A stretch of 36,808 bases of DNA, from positions 1 through 36,808 of the forward strand of contig JBIIJE010000014.1 of assembly GCA_044234005.1 (NCBI GenBank), in the 5' to 3' direction. The notes beneath the pieces were generated by a model. That model had not been told where the DNA came from. It was given only the letters and a program-made list of their open reading frames with translations, and did no database searches. The position numbers and the translations under genes are program-made. Below, piece by piece: positions 27,106-35,104 of the stretch (within the stretch, counting starts at the first letter, position 1; each line of letters opens with the position of its first letter). This DNA is from OLB11 sp044234005 (GTDB lineage Bacteria; Bacteroidota; Bacteroidia; Chitinophagales; Chitinophagaceae).

Positions 27106-28075
27106 TCCAATTAAACTTCAGTTCGCGCGAAGGAATAGTCATTCGTTCTGCAATTTTGGTCAATCTATCTGGAAGCTTCATAATATAATCACGAGCCTTT
27201 TCTCCACTTTCTTTTAAATTTCCCATGCTTTCGATTTCCCATTCAATGATTAATTCGCGCATAATATTTACATAATCGGCAGAAGTATAAACTCCTAATC
27301 TTTGTGCTGCATCAGAAAAATTTGCGAAGGTATTTACTGTTCCGCCAAGTTCACGCAGCGCTTGCGCTGGCATGACTATCTTTTTACGCATCATATCTTC
27401 AAATGCTAACATCATTTCGTTAGTATCTATTTCAAAAATTCGAGCTATAAAATTTTTATATGCAGATGCATGTCTAGCCTCGTCTGCAGCCACAAGGCCA
27501 CAAATTTTTGATAAAATCGTGTTTCCACTTTTTTTAGCCAAAGTCGCGACTCTGCGATGTGAAATATTTGTGGCTAATTCCTGGAAACTTGTGTACATGA
27601 AAGTTCGATATGGGTCGCCATTCGTATCTAAATCAAAGCCATCTGCAATAAGATATTGTGTGGAAGCTTCAAACTTAGGCATGTCTATTCTGCCACATAA
27701 ATATAAATATCTATTGAGTAAGTCTCCGTGTCTATTTTCTTCGGCAGTCCATCTTCTTATCCATTTCATCCATCCTCCATTTTCATATTGCCTAACACCC
27801 GTTAAGCCTCCAAGCCAAGTTTCGTATGTAGGTAATGCTTCTTCAGTAATTGTGTCGCCAACAAGCACTGCCAATAAATCGTAATCCATATTTTCGGCTT
27901 GCCCTTGTATAGTTTTTACCTCATCAAAAAAAGAATCTGAATGGGATGTAGGCAGTAATTCACCAGGCTGCCAATTACTTTCTATAGGACTTAAATATTT
28001 GTCACCAGAGGTTTCTACTTCTTTTTCTAAAAACAACATAACCTCATTACGAGAAGGTGTTAGCGCTTGATTCAT
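27095..28075 (-). CDS. Acyl-ACP desaturase (stearoyl-ACP desaturase type)
   Basis: 326 residues. This soluble di-iron enzyme introduces a double bond into acyl chains bound to acyl carrier protein, adjusting membrane fluidity. Iron ligands are visible in AEENRHGDLL (E112, E113, H116) and DEARHASAY (E199, H202), with a further SFQELATNISH helix between them. The length suits the bacterial members of the family. It has a good Bacteroidota promoter upstream (28099-28129) with a short leader. It is convergent with the decayed DUF4143 locus and overlaps its last bases. Confidence 0.93.
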   Translation of the reverse strand: MNQALTPSRNEVMLFLEKEVETSGDKYLSPIESNWQPGELLPTSHSDSFFDEVKTIQGQAENMDYDLLAVLVGDTITEEALPTYETWLGGLTGVRQYENGGWMKWIRRWTAEENRHGDLLNRYLYLCGRIDMPKFEASTQYLIADGFDLDTNGDPYRTFMYTSFQELATNISHRRVATLAKKSGNTILSKICGLVAADEARHASAYKNFIARIFEIDTNEMMLAFEDMMRKKIVMPAQALRELGGTVNTFANFSDAAQRLGVYTSADYVNIMRELIIEWEIESMGNLKESGEKARDYIMKLPDRLTKIAERMTIPSRELKFNWIIA

Positions 28076-28098
28076 ATATTTATTTATAATACGTAATT

Positions 28099-28129
28099 CC
28101 CAAAGATATGATTAGGATTATATTTCCGC
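28099..28129 (-). promoter_or_regulatory. Bacteroidota promoter of the acyl-ACP desaturase gene
   Basis: On the - strand a TTG at 28127-28129 and a TATCTTTG box at 28099-28106 are separated by 20 bases, matching the TTG-N19/21-TAnnTTTG layout. The box lies 23 bases before the ATG at 28075, leaving a leader of about 17-20 bases. Confidence 0.55.
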
Positions 28130-28164
28130 AATAAAGATTTTTTTAAATCACTAAATATTTTATT

Positions 28165-28929
28165 TCACCGAATGCGTTCCTCTGCGCCAAGTCCAAATAA
28201 GGCAAAATCGTATTTGCAAGGGTCATTCGAATCAAATTGTTTTAAAGTTTGGCTTAACAAGAAAGCATTTTTCCAATGGGCATTTGAATTTGGTATTAGT
28301 TCTAATTTGCTGGCAACTCGGCTTGTATGAATATCCAAAGGACAAATTAAATCTTTGGTTGAAATTGCGTTCCAAAGTCCAAAATCAACACATTTCTTGT
28401 CTTTTCTAACCATCCACCTCAAGAACATATTCAAGCGTTTGCATGCTGAGTTTCGTGCCGGAGTGGAAACATGTTTACGTGTTCTTGCTGGATGTTCAAT
28501 ACTAAAAAAATAATTGTGAAAGGCTGCCAATCTTGAGTAAACACCTTTTGAAGTGGATAGGTTGAAAGCTTGTTCTAATGAGGTATTTTGTTGATAATGA
28601 AATTTTAAAAAATGAATAAAGTAAAGCAAGTCTGTAGTATTAAAAGTTCTATGTTTAATGTTCAACATTGCTTTCAAATCTTGGTCCTGATGATTTACAA
28701 TAAAATTATGTGGCGAATTATCCATAGCTTGCATAATGCGTTTGCTATTTTGAATGATTGATTTTCTATTACCCCATGAAAGTGTTGCACTAATGAATGC
28801 AGCTATTTCAATATCTTGTTTTTTACTGAATTCATGCGGAATTGAAATGGGGTCTATATCAATAAATTTTGCTTGATTATATTCCTGATATTTCCTTTCT
28901 AGCAGATCTTTACACTTTTCGAATTCCAT
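28165..28929 (-). CDS. TIGR02757/DUF2400 family protein
   Basis: 254 residues. Conserved stretches of this family are clear: IAAFISATLSWGNRKSI in the N-terminal third, ACKRLNMFLRWMVRKD, CPLDIHTSRVASKLELI, and DPCKYDFALFGLGAEE at the C-terminus. The helical layout resembles HhH-GPD DNA glycosylases, but no activity has been assigned to my knowledge. It lies between the desaturase and DUF3078 genes on the same strand, with a terminator hairpin just upstream separating it from the DUF3078 gene. Confidence 0.85.
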   Translation of the reverse strand: MEFEKCKDLLERKYQEYNQAKFIDIDPISIPHEFSKKQDIEIAAFISATLSWGNRKSIIQNSKRIMQAMDNSPHNFIVNHQDQDLKAMLNIKHRTFNTTDLLYFIHFLKFHYQQNTSLEQAFNLSTSKGVYSRLAAFHNYFFSIEHPARTRKHVSTPARNSACKRLNMFLRWMVRKDKKCVDFGLWNAISTKDLICPLDIHTSRVASKLELIPNSNAHWKNAFLLSQTLKQFDSNDPCKYDFALFGLGAEERIR

Positions 28930-28960
28930 ACTTGCGCAATGTTCGTACTATTCGGTAGAT

Positions 28961-28990
28961 AAAAAAAATGCTCGACCGAAATAGAGCATT
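28961..28990 (-). terminator. Rho-independent terminator after the DUF3078 gene
   Basis: Read on the - strand, AATGCTC and GAGCATT form a 7-bp stem around a 10-base loop (28967-28990), followed by a run of T (28961-28966 and the adjoining bases). It lies 24 bases past the stop of the DUF3078 gene and just before the TIGR02757 gene. Confidence 0.75.
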
Positions 28991-29013
28991 CTTAAAAATA
29001 GTTTCTCAACTAG

Positions 29014-30054
29014 TTATATCTTATAGCTAAAGCCAACATTTAATACTTGTTTTAACTGAATCCAACCTAAAGGACCATAAGCTGAATTAGGAATGCTTAC
29101 ACCATTTACGTTACTTGATTTTGTTTTTTGACCTGGTTGATCATTATCATAAATCATAGTAAAGCCTAAGCCAGCACCAATGAATTTATTAATTTTCATA
29201 GCAAAAAAGTTATCCCATAAAATATCAATGTTTCCAGGATTATCACGACGAGTAATGATGCCATTCTCGGTGGAGTTTTTCGCTAAATAATTAGAATATA
29301 AGTCTAGACGAGTATTGTAAATAATATTCTTGGTTAGTTCAGTCTTGTAGCGCGAGGTTAAGTATGCGCCCATTTCCATACGACTTGTTTTACCTTGTGG
29401 TACACCAATATGCGGTCCGTTTTTGGTGTAATTAGCTTGGGTAACCGTCATGCGAGCAGCTAAAGGAGAAATGAATACTGAAAAGTTATCGTTCGGACGA
29501 TAAGTTGCCCCTAAAGCCAAGGTAAAGAAAGCAGGTGCCATGAAATCAGATAAAGGATTTTTTAAGTATTCATTGTTAGAATAATCATAGCCAGGGGTAA
29601 ATTGAGATTGAAAACGGAATAAACCTGTTAAATAGGTATGACGTTTGAACTTATTGGGTGCAATAGTCCAATTTTTAGGTTGTAGACTGTATCGAGATGA
29701 AAAATCTAAACGATCATCTAATTTACGAGGTTTGAAAGCGTTAGATTGTATGTAGTTTAATCCATAATAAGCATCTAAGGTATTCTCCCAAGCGCGATTA
29801 CCTTTTACATTGTTGATGAAGGCATTTATTTGTCCGTTTACTGCAAGCGATAGTCTTTCGCCACCCGCGAACCAATTTTCGAGTAAACCTTGGTTGATAC
29901 CAACGTTTACGATACCACCTCGGCTCCAGCCTTCATTCTCAGCTTTTACCTTTCGGTCTAAATCTTTTTGTAATTGATCAGATTTCTCTTTTACTTCTTG
30001 TCCTAATACTTGCATTGAAATGGCTAGTGCCAATAGAGTAAAAATTTTTCTCAT
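29014..30054 (-). CDS. DUF3078 secreted/outer-membrane protein
   Basis: About 346 residues from the ATG at 30054. The frame runs upstream to 30108, but the first 18 residues there would precede the signal peptide MRKIFTLLALAISMQVLG. The mature protein begins with a short charged helix (QLQKDLDRKVKAENEGW) and then has the DUF3078 pattern: GGIVNVGINQGLLENWFAGG, AWENTLDAYYGLNY, and many beta strands including ISPLAARMTVT and a C-terminal LGWIQLKQVLNVGFSYKI that ends in an aromatic-rich strand. It is probably an outer-membrane beta-barrel of unknown function. Terminator hairpins lie on both sides, so it is transcribed alone. Confidence 0.88.
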   Translation of the reverse strand: MRKIFTLLALAISMQVLGQEVKEKSDQLQKDLDRKVKAENEGWSRGGIVNVGINQGLLENWFAGGERLSLAVNGQINAFINNVKGNRAWENTLDAYYGLNYIQSNAFKPRKLDDRLDFSSRYSLQPKNWTIAPNKFKRHTYLTGLFRFQSQFTPGYDYSNNEYLKNPLSDFMAPAFFTLALGATYRPNDNFSVFISPLAARMTVTQANYTKNGPHIGVPQGKTSRMEMGAYLTSRYKTELTKNIIYNTRLDLYSNYLAKNSTENGIITRRDNPGNIDILWDNFFAMKINKFIGAGLGFTMIYDNDQPGQKTKSSNVNGVSIPNSAYGPLGWIQLKQVLNVGFSYKI

Positions 30055-30077
30055 GCAGAATTTATTGATTGAAAAAC

Positions 30078-30105
30078 AAAAATGCCACCAATAATTTTGG
30101 TGGCA
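30078..30105 (-). terminator. Rho-independent terminator after mscL
   Basis: On the - strand, TGCCACCA and TGGTGGCA form an 8-bp GC-rich stem with a 7-base loop (30083-30105), followed by a T5 run and more T. It lies about 30 bases past the mscL stop and before the DUF3078 start. Confidence 0.8.
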
Positions 30106-30133
30106 CAATTACATATGTTTTTTAACAATTTGT

Positions 30134-30511
30134 TTATCGTTTCAATGCGTCACGAATTTCTATTAATAAAGCATCTGTTGAAGATGGAGGAGCAGGTGCG
30201 TCTTGAGCATAGGCTTGCTTCTTTTTCATTCTGTTAGCAGCTTTAATAACCATGAATAAAAATAATGCAACTGCAACAAATTTTACGATTGCAGAGATAG
30301 CCAAACCATATTTAAGTTCAGCAGCCCCAACTTTAATCGCGAGTGTATCGAAATTCACTCCACCTGATAACATCCCAACAAGTGGCATAATAATATTGTC
30401 AACAACTGCGCCAACAATCGAATTAAATGCAGCGCCAAGCACTGTTGCTACCGCTAAATCGAGTACATTACCTTGAATTGCAAATTCTTTAAATTCTGAT
30501 ACGAATCCCAT
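30134..30511 (-). CDS. mscL: Large-conductance mechanosensitive channel MscL
   Basis: 125 residues. The inner-membrane pentameric channel opens under hypo-osmotic stress to release solutes. The amphipathic N-terminal helix (GFVSEFKEFAIQGN) precedes TM1 (VLDLAVATVLGAAFNSIVGAVV), the periplasmic loop with DNIIMPLVGMLSGG, TM2 (AISAIVKFVAVALFLFMVIKA), and the C-terminal helical bundle (DALLIEIRDALKR). Length and motifs are normal for the family. Confidence 0.96.
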   Translation of the reverse strand: MGFVSEFKEFAIQGNVLDLAVATVLGAAFNSIVGAVVDNIIMPLVGMLSGGVNFDTLAIKVGAAELKYGLAISAIVKFVAVALFLFMVIKAANRMKKKQAYAQDAPAPPSSTDALLIEIRDALKR

Positions 30512-30574
30512 AATATGTGTTTTAGTGAACCTTAAAAGTATAAATAATTTTATAAAACAAAAATTTAGATATGA

Positions 30575-31321
30575 TTATTTCTTCAAACCTGGATATTTCA
30601 TTTTGAAAGATTGCATTGTTGCCAATACTTTGGTAGCTACTAAATAGTTTTTATACCAGTTTTGATCTGCAGGAACAACATTCCATTTGGGTTGATTACA
30701 GGCATTAATAGCTAATTCATATTGTTTCATGTAAGAATTCCAAAGTTTGGCTTCGTTAAAATCATTTTCATTATACTTCCACATTTTTTCTAGTGACTCA
30801 ATCCTCTCTTTCAACCTAATCAGTTGTTCTTCACGGGATATGTGTAAATAAAATTTTAAAATAGTTGTATTATTATGTTCACTCAACAAATTTTCAAAGG
30901 TTTGAATAGCTTGTATGCGCTGTAAGGCGGTTTTGTCATCGATCCACTGATGAACTCTTGTGATGAGTATATCTTCATAGTGTGAACGATTATGAATATA
31001 GATCATGCCCTTCGCAGGTACATGCTGATGAATCCGCCACAAAAAATCATGAGCTAGCTCTTCGTTTGTGGGTGCTTTCCAAGATTTCATTTGCAAGCCG
31101 AGGGGATTCATGCATGTGAAAATATCTTTTATCAAACCATCTTTGCCTGAAGCATCCATACCTTGAATAATAATAAGTAAACTATGCTTCGCCTCCGCAA
31201 ATAACACATTTTGCAATTCAGCAATTTTGTCAAGCATGAGCAAAGTTTTTTCTTTTGTTTTTTCTTTATTAAAAGATTTTGGTGCTCGAGTATCTATTTT
31301 GCTAAGTTTTATTGAAGACAT
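30575..31321 (-). CDS. Polyphosphate kinase 2 (PPK2) family phosphotransferase
   Basis: 248 residues. The Walker A motif GMDASGKDG begins at residue 54, and IHNRSHYEDILITRVH is the Walker B/lid region typical of PPK2 enzymes. The C-terminal part (YMKQYELAINACNQPKWNVVPADQNWYKNYLVA) matches the family's conserved end. These cytoplasmic enzymes move phosphate between polyphosphate and nucleotides (AMP, ADP or GDP); the nucleotide preference cannot be assigned by eye. A TACATTTG promoter box lies at 31340-31347. It has its own upstream promoter and is not linked to a ppk1 gene here. Confidence 0.92.
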   Translation of the reverse strand: MSSIKLSKIDTRAPKSFNKEKTKEKTLLMLDKIAELQNVLFAEAKHSLLIIIQGMDASGKDGLIKDIFTCMNPLGLQMKSWKAPTNEELAHDFLWRIHQHVPAKGMIYIHNRSHYEDILITRVHQWIDDKTALQRIQAIQTFENLLSEHNNTTILKFYLHISREEQLIRLKERIESLEKMWKYNENDFNEAKLWNSYMKQYELAINACNQPKWNVVPADQNWYKNYLVATKVLATMQSFKMKYPGLKK

Positions 31322-31339
31322 ATTATTTTAGTTTGTCAT

Positions 31340-31347
31340 CAAATGTA
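31340..31347 (-). promoter_or_regulatory. Bacteroidota -7 box TACATTTG before the PPK2 gene
   Basis: This is an exact TAnnTTTG match on the - strand, 18 bases before the ATG at 31321. I could not find a well-spaced -33 TTG, so only the -7 element is claimed. Confidence 0.45.
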
Positions 31348-31439
31348 AGTATAAAATTAAGGTGTTGAATAGGTTCCAATCATTAAGGAAGTGACAATTA
31401 AAGTTTCTTAGATTTTGTAAGTCTGCCATATTTTGCAGA

Positions 31440-32042
31440 CTATTTAATAATTAAAGGTGCTATCAAAACTATCGGAAACAACCAAGCTATTATATTTGGC
31501 AGATAAGTATTATTTACCACCAAAAAGGCTGTAAGTGAAGCAATGTAACTTCCTAGCATACGCTGAACACGTGTTGTAAGCGAATAGTTTACGTATTTTG
31601 ATTTGCCGCTGAAATTTTGATAATCTTGGTAAACAAATAAAAGACCTATTAAGCCGAAGGTACATAGCACGATGCCAAATTGATACGTATTCGATAATAA
31701 GTAAGCGCCATATATTAAGAAGGCAATTGCAGTTATGAAGATCACAAACTCAGCGCGTAATCGGCTAATCGAATGCCCACACTTTTACTTTTTCGGATAT
31801 ACATTTTACCACTTAACAACATGTAAATAGTGAACAAACCAACAATGAAAAGAAAGTAATTCGCTTTTGGAAGCGCGATAAAAATCGACAAGATAGAAGC
31901 GATGAGTAAACTATAGAAATAAACGCTACCCAAAAATTTATGCCGTGTATCGCCTTTTTTACAAAGAGTGTTATAGTGCCCAATATGAGACTTGTTCCAC
32001 CACCCACAATTTGTGTGTATAGGAGTATTTATTTATATCCAT
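31440..32042 (-). pseudogene. DUF2306-like integral membrane protein, broken by three single-base losses
   Basis: Four frame pieces read as one protein. ATG at 32042 gives MDINKYSYTH; the next frame continues VGGGTSLILGTITLFVKK (to about 31955); the next LGSVYFYSLLIASILS to SVGIRLADYALSL (31742-31933); the last MIFITAIAFLIYGAY to WLFPIVLIAPLI (31440-31745). Each junction is off by the same one base. Adding one base at an A3 run near 32010, an A6 run (31955-31960) and near 31745 would give a single product of about 200 residues with several membrane segments, matching DUF2306-type membrane proteins (KKGDTRHKFLG restored at the second junction). It is a pseudogene or carries homopolymer sequence errors. 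Function of the family is unknown. Confidence 0.6.
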
Positions 32043-32059
32043 AAGAAGCATAATTTAAA

Positions 32060-32086
32060 AAGCCATCTCCGTGAAGGAGGTGGCTT
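32060..32086 (-). terminator. Rho-independent terminator after the small helical protein gene
   Basis: An 11-bp stem (AAGCCATCTCC at 32060-32070 with GGAGGTGGCTT at 32076-32086, one G-T pair) closes a five-base loop. On the - strand it runs into a short T5 run. It lies 29 bases past the stop of the gene at 32115. On the + strand it is also followed by a T6 stretch after ten bases, so it may act in both directions. Confidence 0.7.
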
Positions 32087-32114
32087 AATTAGATTTTTTA
32101 AAAAATAGGATTAA

Positions 32115-32447
32115 TTATTTATCACCACCAAACATACCTTTTAATTTACCTAAAGCATCTTTGGCTAATTCCTCAGCTTTTTCAGCAGCATCGCTTAGTT
32201 TATCTTTAGCATCTCCTGCTAAATCTTCTAGTTTATCTTTAGCTGCACCTGCAAAGTCCGCTGCTTTATCTTGTAAGCTTTCTTCTTTCATTTCAAATTG
32301 TTGACCACTCAAAATTGAGTCTATCATACCAGAAAATGTTGGAGGTACTTTTGATTTTACAAATTCAGCTACTGTTTGTAAGGCTTTACCTGCTTGCTCA
32401 GCACTTATGCCGGCTTCCGCAACTATTTTTTCGATTAATTCTTGCAT
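32115..32447 (-). CDS. Small helical protein with Ala/Lys-rich repeats
   Basis: 110 residues. The N-terminal half (MQELIEKIVAEAGISAEQAG, then FVKSKVPPTFSGMID) forms a compact helical domain reminiscent of DUF2267-like proteins. The C-terminal half consists of near-repeats of AKDKLEDLAGD, AKDKLSDAAEK and AEELAKDALGK, an amphipathic pattern like those of late-embryogenesis or stress proteins, ending GMFGGDK. There is no signal peptide, so it is cytoplasmic. A TACTTTTA box lies upstream. It is a single-gene unit with its own terminator. Function unknown. Confidence 0.65.
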   Translation of the reverse strand: MQELIEKIVAEAGISAEQAGKALQTVAEFVKSKVPPTFSGMIDSILSGQQFEMKEESLQDKAADFAGAAKDKLEDLAGDAKDKLSDAAEKAEELAKDALGKLKGMFGGDK

Positions 32448-32755
32448 GGAGTTTTATTTTTTATGAAATGTAAAAGTAGAAAATTAAATTCAAGTATGAA
32501 CTGTGTTTCAGAAAATTCGTCTGTCTGAAAATTCCAATCGGTATTAATCGCCGTGATTATGAAGTCATTGAAGCTGGCTGCAATCTATGTAAAAAAGTAT
32601 TTGATGATATAGCGTAATTAAAAAGCCTTGGTGATACGAATTTTGACAGGGTTTCTCTAAATAATTGATTCCAGCAAAGTAGTATAAATTTTCTCCTAGA
32701 TTCGTTATAAGCTACTTCTAAGTTGAATTTTTAGTATGATATTTCGATTCTTAGG
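32448..32755. other. Intergenic region with a short coding-like scrap
   Basis: About 310 bases between divergent genes. On the + strand one frame from about 32480 to a TAA at 32615-32617 reads IPIGINRRDYEVIEAG and CNLCKKVFDDIA, which looks protein-like but has no ATG, RBS or family I can name. It may be the end of a lost gene. Nothing else is seen. Confidence 0.3.
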
Positions 32756-32786
32756 TTTGCTGTAAATGCCATTCTACATATATTTG
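32756..32786 (+). promoter_or_regulatory. Consensus Bacteroidota promoter abutting the glycyl-tRNA synthetase start
   Basis: TTTG at 32756-32759, a 19-base spacer and TATATTTG at 32779-32786 match the full TTTG-N19-TAnnTTTG consensus. Only five bases separate the -7 box from the ATG at 32792, so transcription would begin at or within a base or two of the start codon. Confidence 0.65.
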
Positions 32787-32791
32787 CGAAC

Positions 32792-34264
32792 ATGGCAACA
32801 GAATTGAATACCAAAGAGAATTTATTACCTGCAATTATATCGCATTGCAAAGAATACGGATTTTTATTTCAAAGTAGCGAAATTTATGATGGTTTAAGTG
32901 CTGTCTATGACTATGGACAATGGGGTGTTGAACTCAAAAAAAATATACGCGAAACTTGGTGGAAAAGCATGGTGTACATGAACGAGAATATTGTAGGTAT
33001 AGATGCTGCAATTTTTATGCACCCTACAACTTGGAAGGCAAGTGGACATGTTGATAATTTTAGCGATCCTATGATTGATAACCTCGACAGCAAGAAGCGT
33101 TATCGTGTAGATCATTTAATTGAAGGATATGTTGAGCTTCTATCGAAGGAAGATCCTCAGATGACAGAGAAGGGTAATGAGATTTTAGTTAATATGGAAA
33201 GTCTCTTAGCTGCAGATGATTTTTCAGGATTGAAACAACTGATTGTCTATAATAATATGAAATGCGCTGTGAGTGGTACGTGTAATTGGACGGATGTCCG
33301 TCAATTTAATTTGATGTTTTCTACTCAATTAGGTTCTGTAGCAGAAGACGCCGATACAATTTATTTACGACCCGAAACAGCCCAAGGTATTTTTGTCAAT
33401 TTCTTGAATGTGCAAAAAACAGGTCGTATGAAAATACCCTTTGGAATTGCACAAGTAGGTAAAGCTTTTCGAAACGAAATCGTAGCGCGTGGTTTTATTT
33501 TTCGCATGCGTGAATTTGAACAAATGGAAATGCAATTTTTTATCAGACCTGGTACACAAAAGCAATGGTATGAACACTGGAAAGAAGCACGTTTGAAATG
33601 GCATAAAGATTTATTCCCTAACGCAAATTATCGTTTTCACGACCATTTGAAACTAGCACATTACGCTGATGCAGCCTGTGATATTGAATATGAATTTCCG
33701 ATGGGCTTTAAAGAAGTAGAAGGCATACACTCACGTACTGATTTTGATTTAACTCAACATCAAATTTATAGTAAAAAGAAAATTCAATATTTTGATAATG
33801 ACTTAGATGAGAATGGAAAGGCTTACGGCAACTATACACCATACGTTGTAGAAACTTCTATTGGTTTAGATAGAGCTGTCTTGCTTTCTTTATGCGAGGC
33901 TTATCAAGAAGAAGATTTGAGCACAGCAGAGAAACAAGATAGTCGAGTGGTATTAAAACTCCCAAATAAGATAGCGCCTATTAAATTAGGTGTATTACCT
34001 CTCATGAAGAAGGATGGTTTAGCAGAAATAGCCAGAGAGTTAATGGTTGATTGCAGAGAGCATTTTTATTGCTTTTATGAAGAGAAAGATAGCATAGGTA
34101 AGAGATACAGAAGAATGGATGCTTTGGGCACACCTTTTTGTGTAACCATTGATCATCAAACCAAAGAAGACGGGACCGTTACAATTCGACATCGAGATAG
34201 TATGGCGCAAGAGCGTGTGGCTATGAAAGAGGTTAAAGATATTGTGTTAAGAGCTGTTAAGTAA
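32792..34264 (+). CDS. glyS: Glycyl-tRNA synthetase (alpha2 type)
   Basis: 490 residues, the single-chain class II enzyme that charges tRNA-Gly. Visible motifs are the N-terminal GFLFQSSEIYDGLSAVYDYG (glycine-site region), motif 2 in FRNEIVARGFIFRMREFEQME, motif 3 in VETSIGLDRAVL, and the C-terminal anticodon-binding domain from about residue 385 (IAPIKLGVLPL to IRHRDSMAQERV). Length and order are normal. Its promoter is a perfect consensus placed directly before the ATG, so the message is probably leaderless. Confidence 0.96.
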   Translation: MATELNTKENLLPAIISHCKEYGFLFQSSEIYDGLSAVYDYGQWGVELKKNIRETWWKSMVYMNENIVGIDAAIFMHPTTWKASGHVDNFSDPMIDNLDSKKRYRVDHLIEGYVELLSKEDPQMTEKGNEILVNMESLLAADDFSGLKQLIVYNNMKCAVSGTCNWTDVRQFNLMFSTQLGSVAEDADTIYLRPETAQGIFVNFLNVQKTGRMKIPFGIAQVGKAFRNEIVARGFIFRMREFEQMEMQFFIRPGTQKQWYEHWKEARLKWHKDLFPNANYRFHDHLKLAHYADAACDIEYEFPMGFKEVEGIHSRTDFDLTQHQIYSKKKIQYFDNDLDENGKAYGNYTPYVVETSIGLDRAVLLSLCEAYQEEDLSTAEKQDSRVVLKLPNKIAPIKLGVLPLMKKDGLAEIARELMVDCREHFYCFYEEKDSIGKRYRRMDALGTPFCVTIDHQTKEDGTVTIRHRDSMAQERVAMKEVKDIVLRAVK

Positions 34265-34309
34265 ATTATCAAATACAACAATTGAAGTCCGAAAATAGAA
34301 ATTCTAAAT

Positions 34310-34344
34310 TTGAAGAATGAAATATTCAACTTGAAGAATGAAAT
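34310..34344. repeat. Two copies of a 14-base direct repeat
   Basis: TTGAAGAATGAAAT occurs at 34310-34323 and again at 34331-34344, a period of 21 bases, in the gap between glyS and the acetyltransferase gene. A weaker third copy may begin near 34282. It is probably a decayed short tandem repeat with no evident function. Confidence 0.5.
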
Positions 34345-34488
34345 TTTAGTAACTTTCTCCTGCATTCCCAAACACCTACTTCGCGAGTAGAGTCTGACAC
34401 TTGAAATCGTTACATCTAAAATCCTAAAAATCAAAACACTTCGCTTCATAAATTCTTTACGACTTTACGTGAAATAAACCCATTAACA

Positions 34489-35049
34489 ATGATTAATTTC
34501 CAATTTTATCCTGTGCCAGTAGTTGAAACTCATCGACTCATACTAAAAGCTTTGATGAAGGAAGATGCACCTAATCTGTGGCGATTACATAATACAGATG
34601 CTGTCATGAAATACATTGATAGACCACGTCAAAAAGATATTGAGGAAACAGAAATGTTTATTGAAACCATTCACGAAAACATTAAAGCAAACACTGCAAT
34701 CAATTGGGGCATTTACTTGAAAGAGGATCCTGATGAATTAATAGGAACCGTAGGTTTCTATCGCAACGAACCGGCAAACCATCGTGGTGAGATTGGATAC
34801 ATGCTCGACAATAAGCACTGGCGTAAAGGATACATGAATGAAGCCATACAGACTGCATTACAATATGGCTTTGATACGATACAATTTAATACCATCATTG
34901 GTTGTATAGACCCAAATAATGAAGCTTCAAGACAAATTTTATTAAAAAATGGCTTTGTTAAAGAAGCATGTTTTAAACAAAATTATTTTTATCAAGATCA
35001 ATTTAAAGACACAGAGGTTTACACAAAATTTAAAACACCATTTCTATAA
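34489..35049 (+). CDS. GNAT family N-acetyltransferase (RimJ/RimL type)
   Basis: 186 residues. The order follows RimJ/RimL-like acetyltransferases: ETHRLILKALMKEDAPNLWR at the N-terminus, LIGTVGFYRNEPANHRGEIGYML in the core strands, HWRKGYMNEAIQTAL as the acetyl-CoA loop and helix (a variant of the R/Q-x-x-G-x-G/A motif), and CIDPNNEASRQILLKNGFVKE at the C-terminal half. Members modify N-terminal or side-chain amines of ribosomal proteins, antibiotics or small molecules; the substrate cannot be told. It is cytoplasmic and lies 224 bases after glyS. Confidence 0.9.
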   Translation: MINFQFYPVPVVETHRLILKALMKEDAPNLWRLHNTDAVMKYIDRPRQKDIEETEMFIETIHENIKANTAINWGIYLKEDPDELIGTVGFYRNEPANHRGEIGYMLDNKHWRKGYMNEAIQTALQYGFDTIQFNTIIGCIDPNNEASRQILLKNGFVKEACFKQNYFYQDQFKDTEVYTKFKTPFL

Positions 35050-35104
35050 GTTCTTGTAAATTTTATAGTTTTGATAAGCTTTTAAACCTTTCAGATAAAC
35101 ATAC

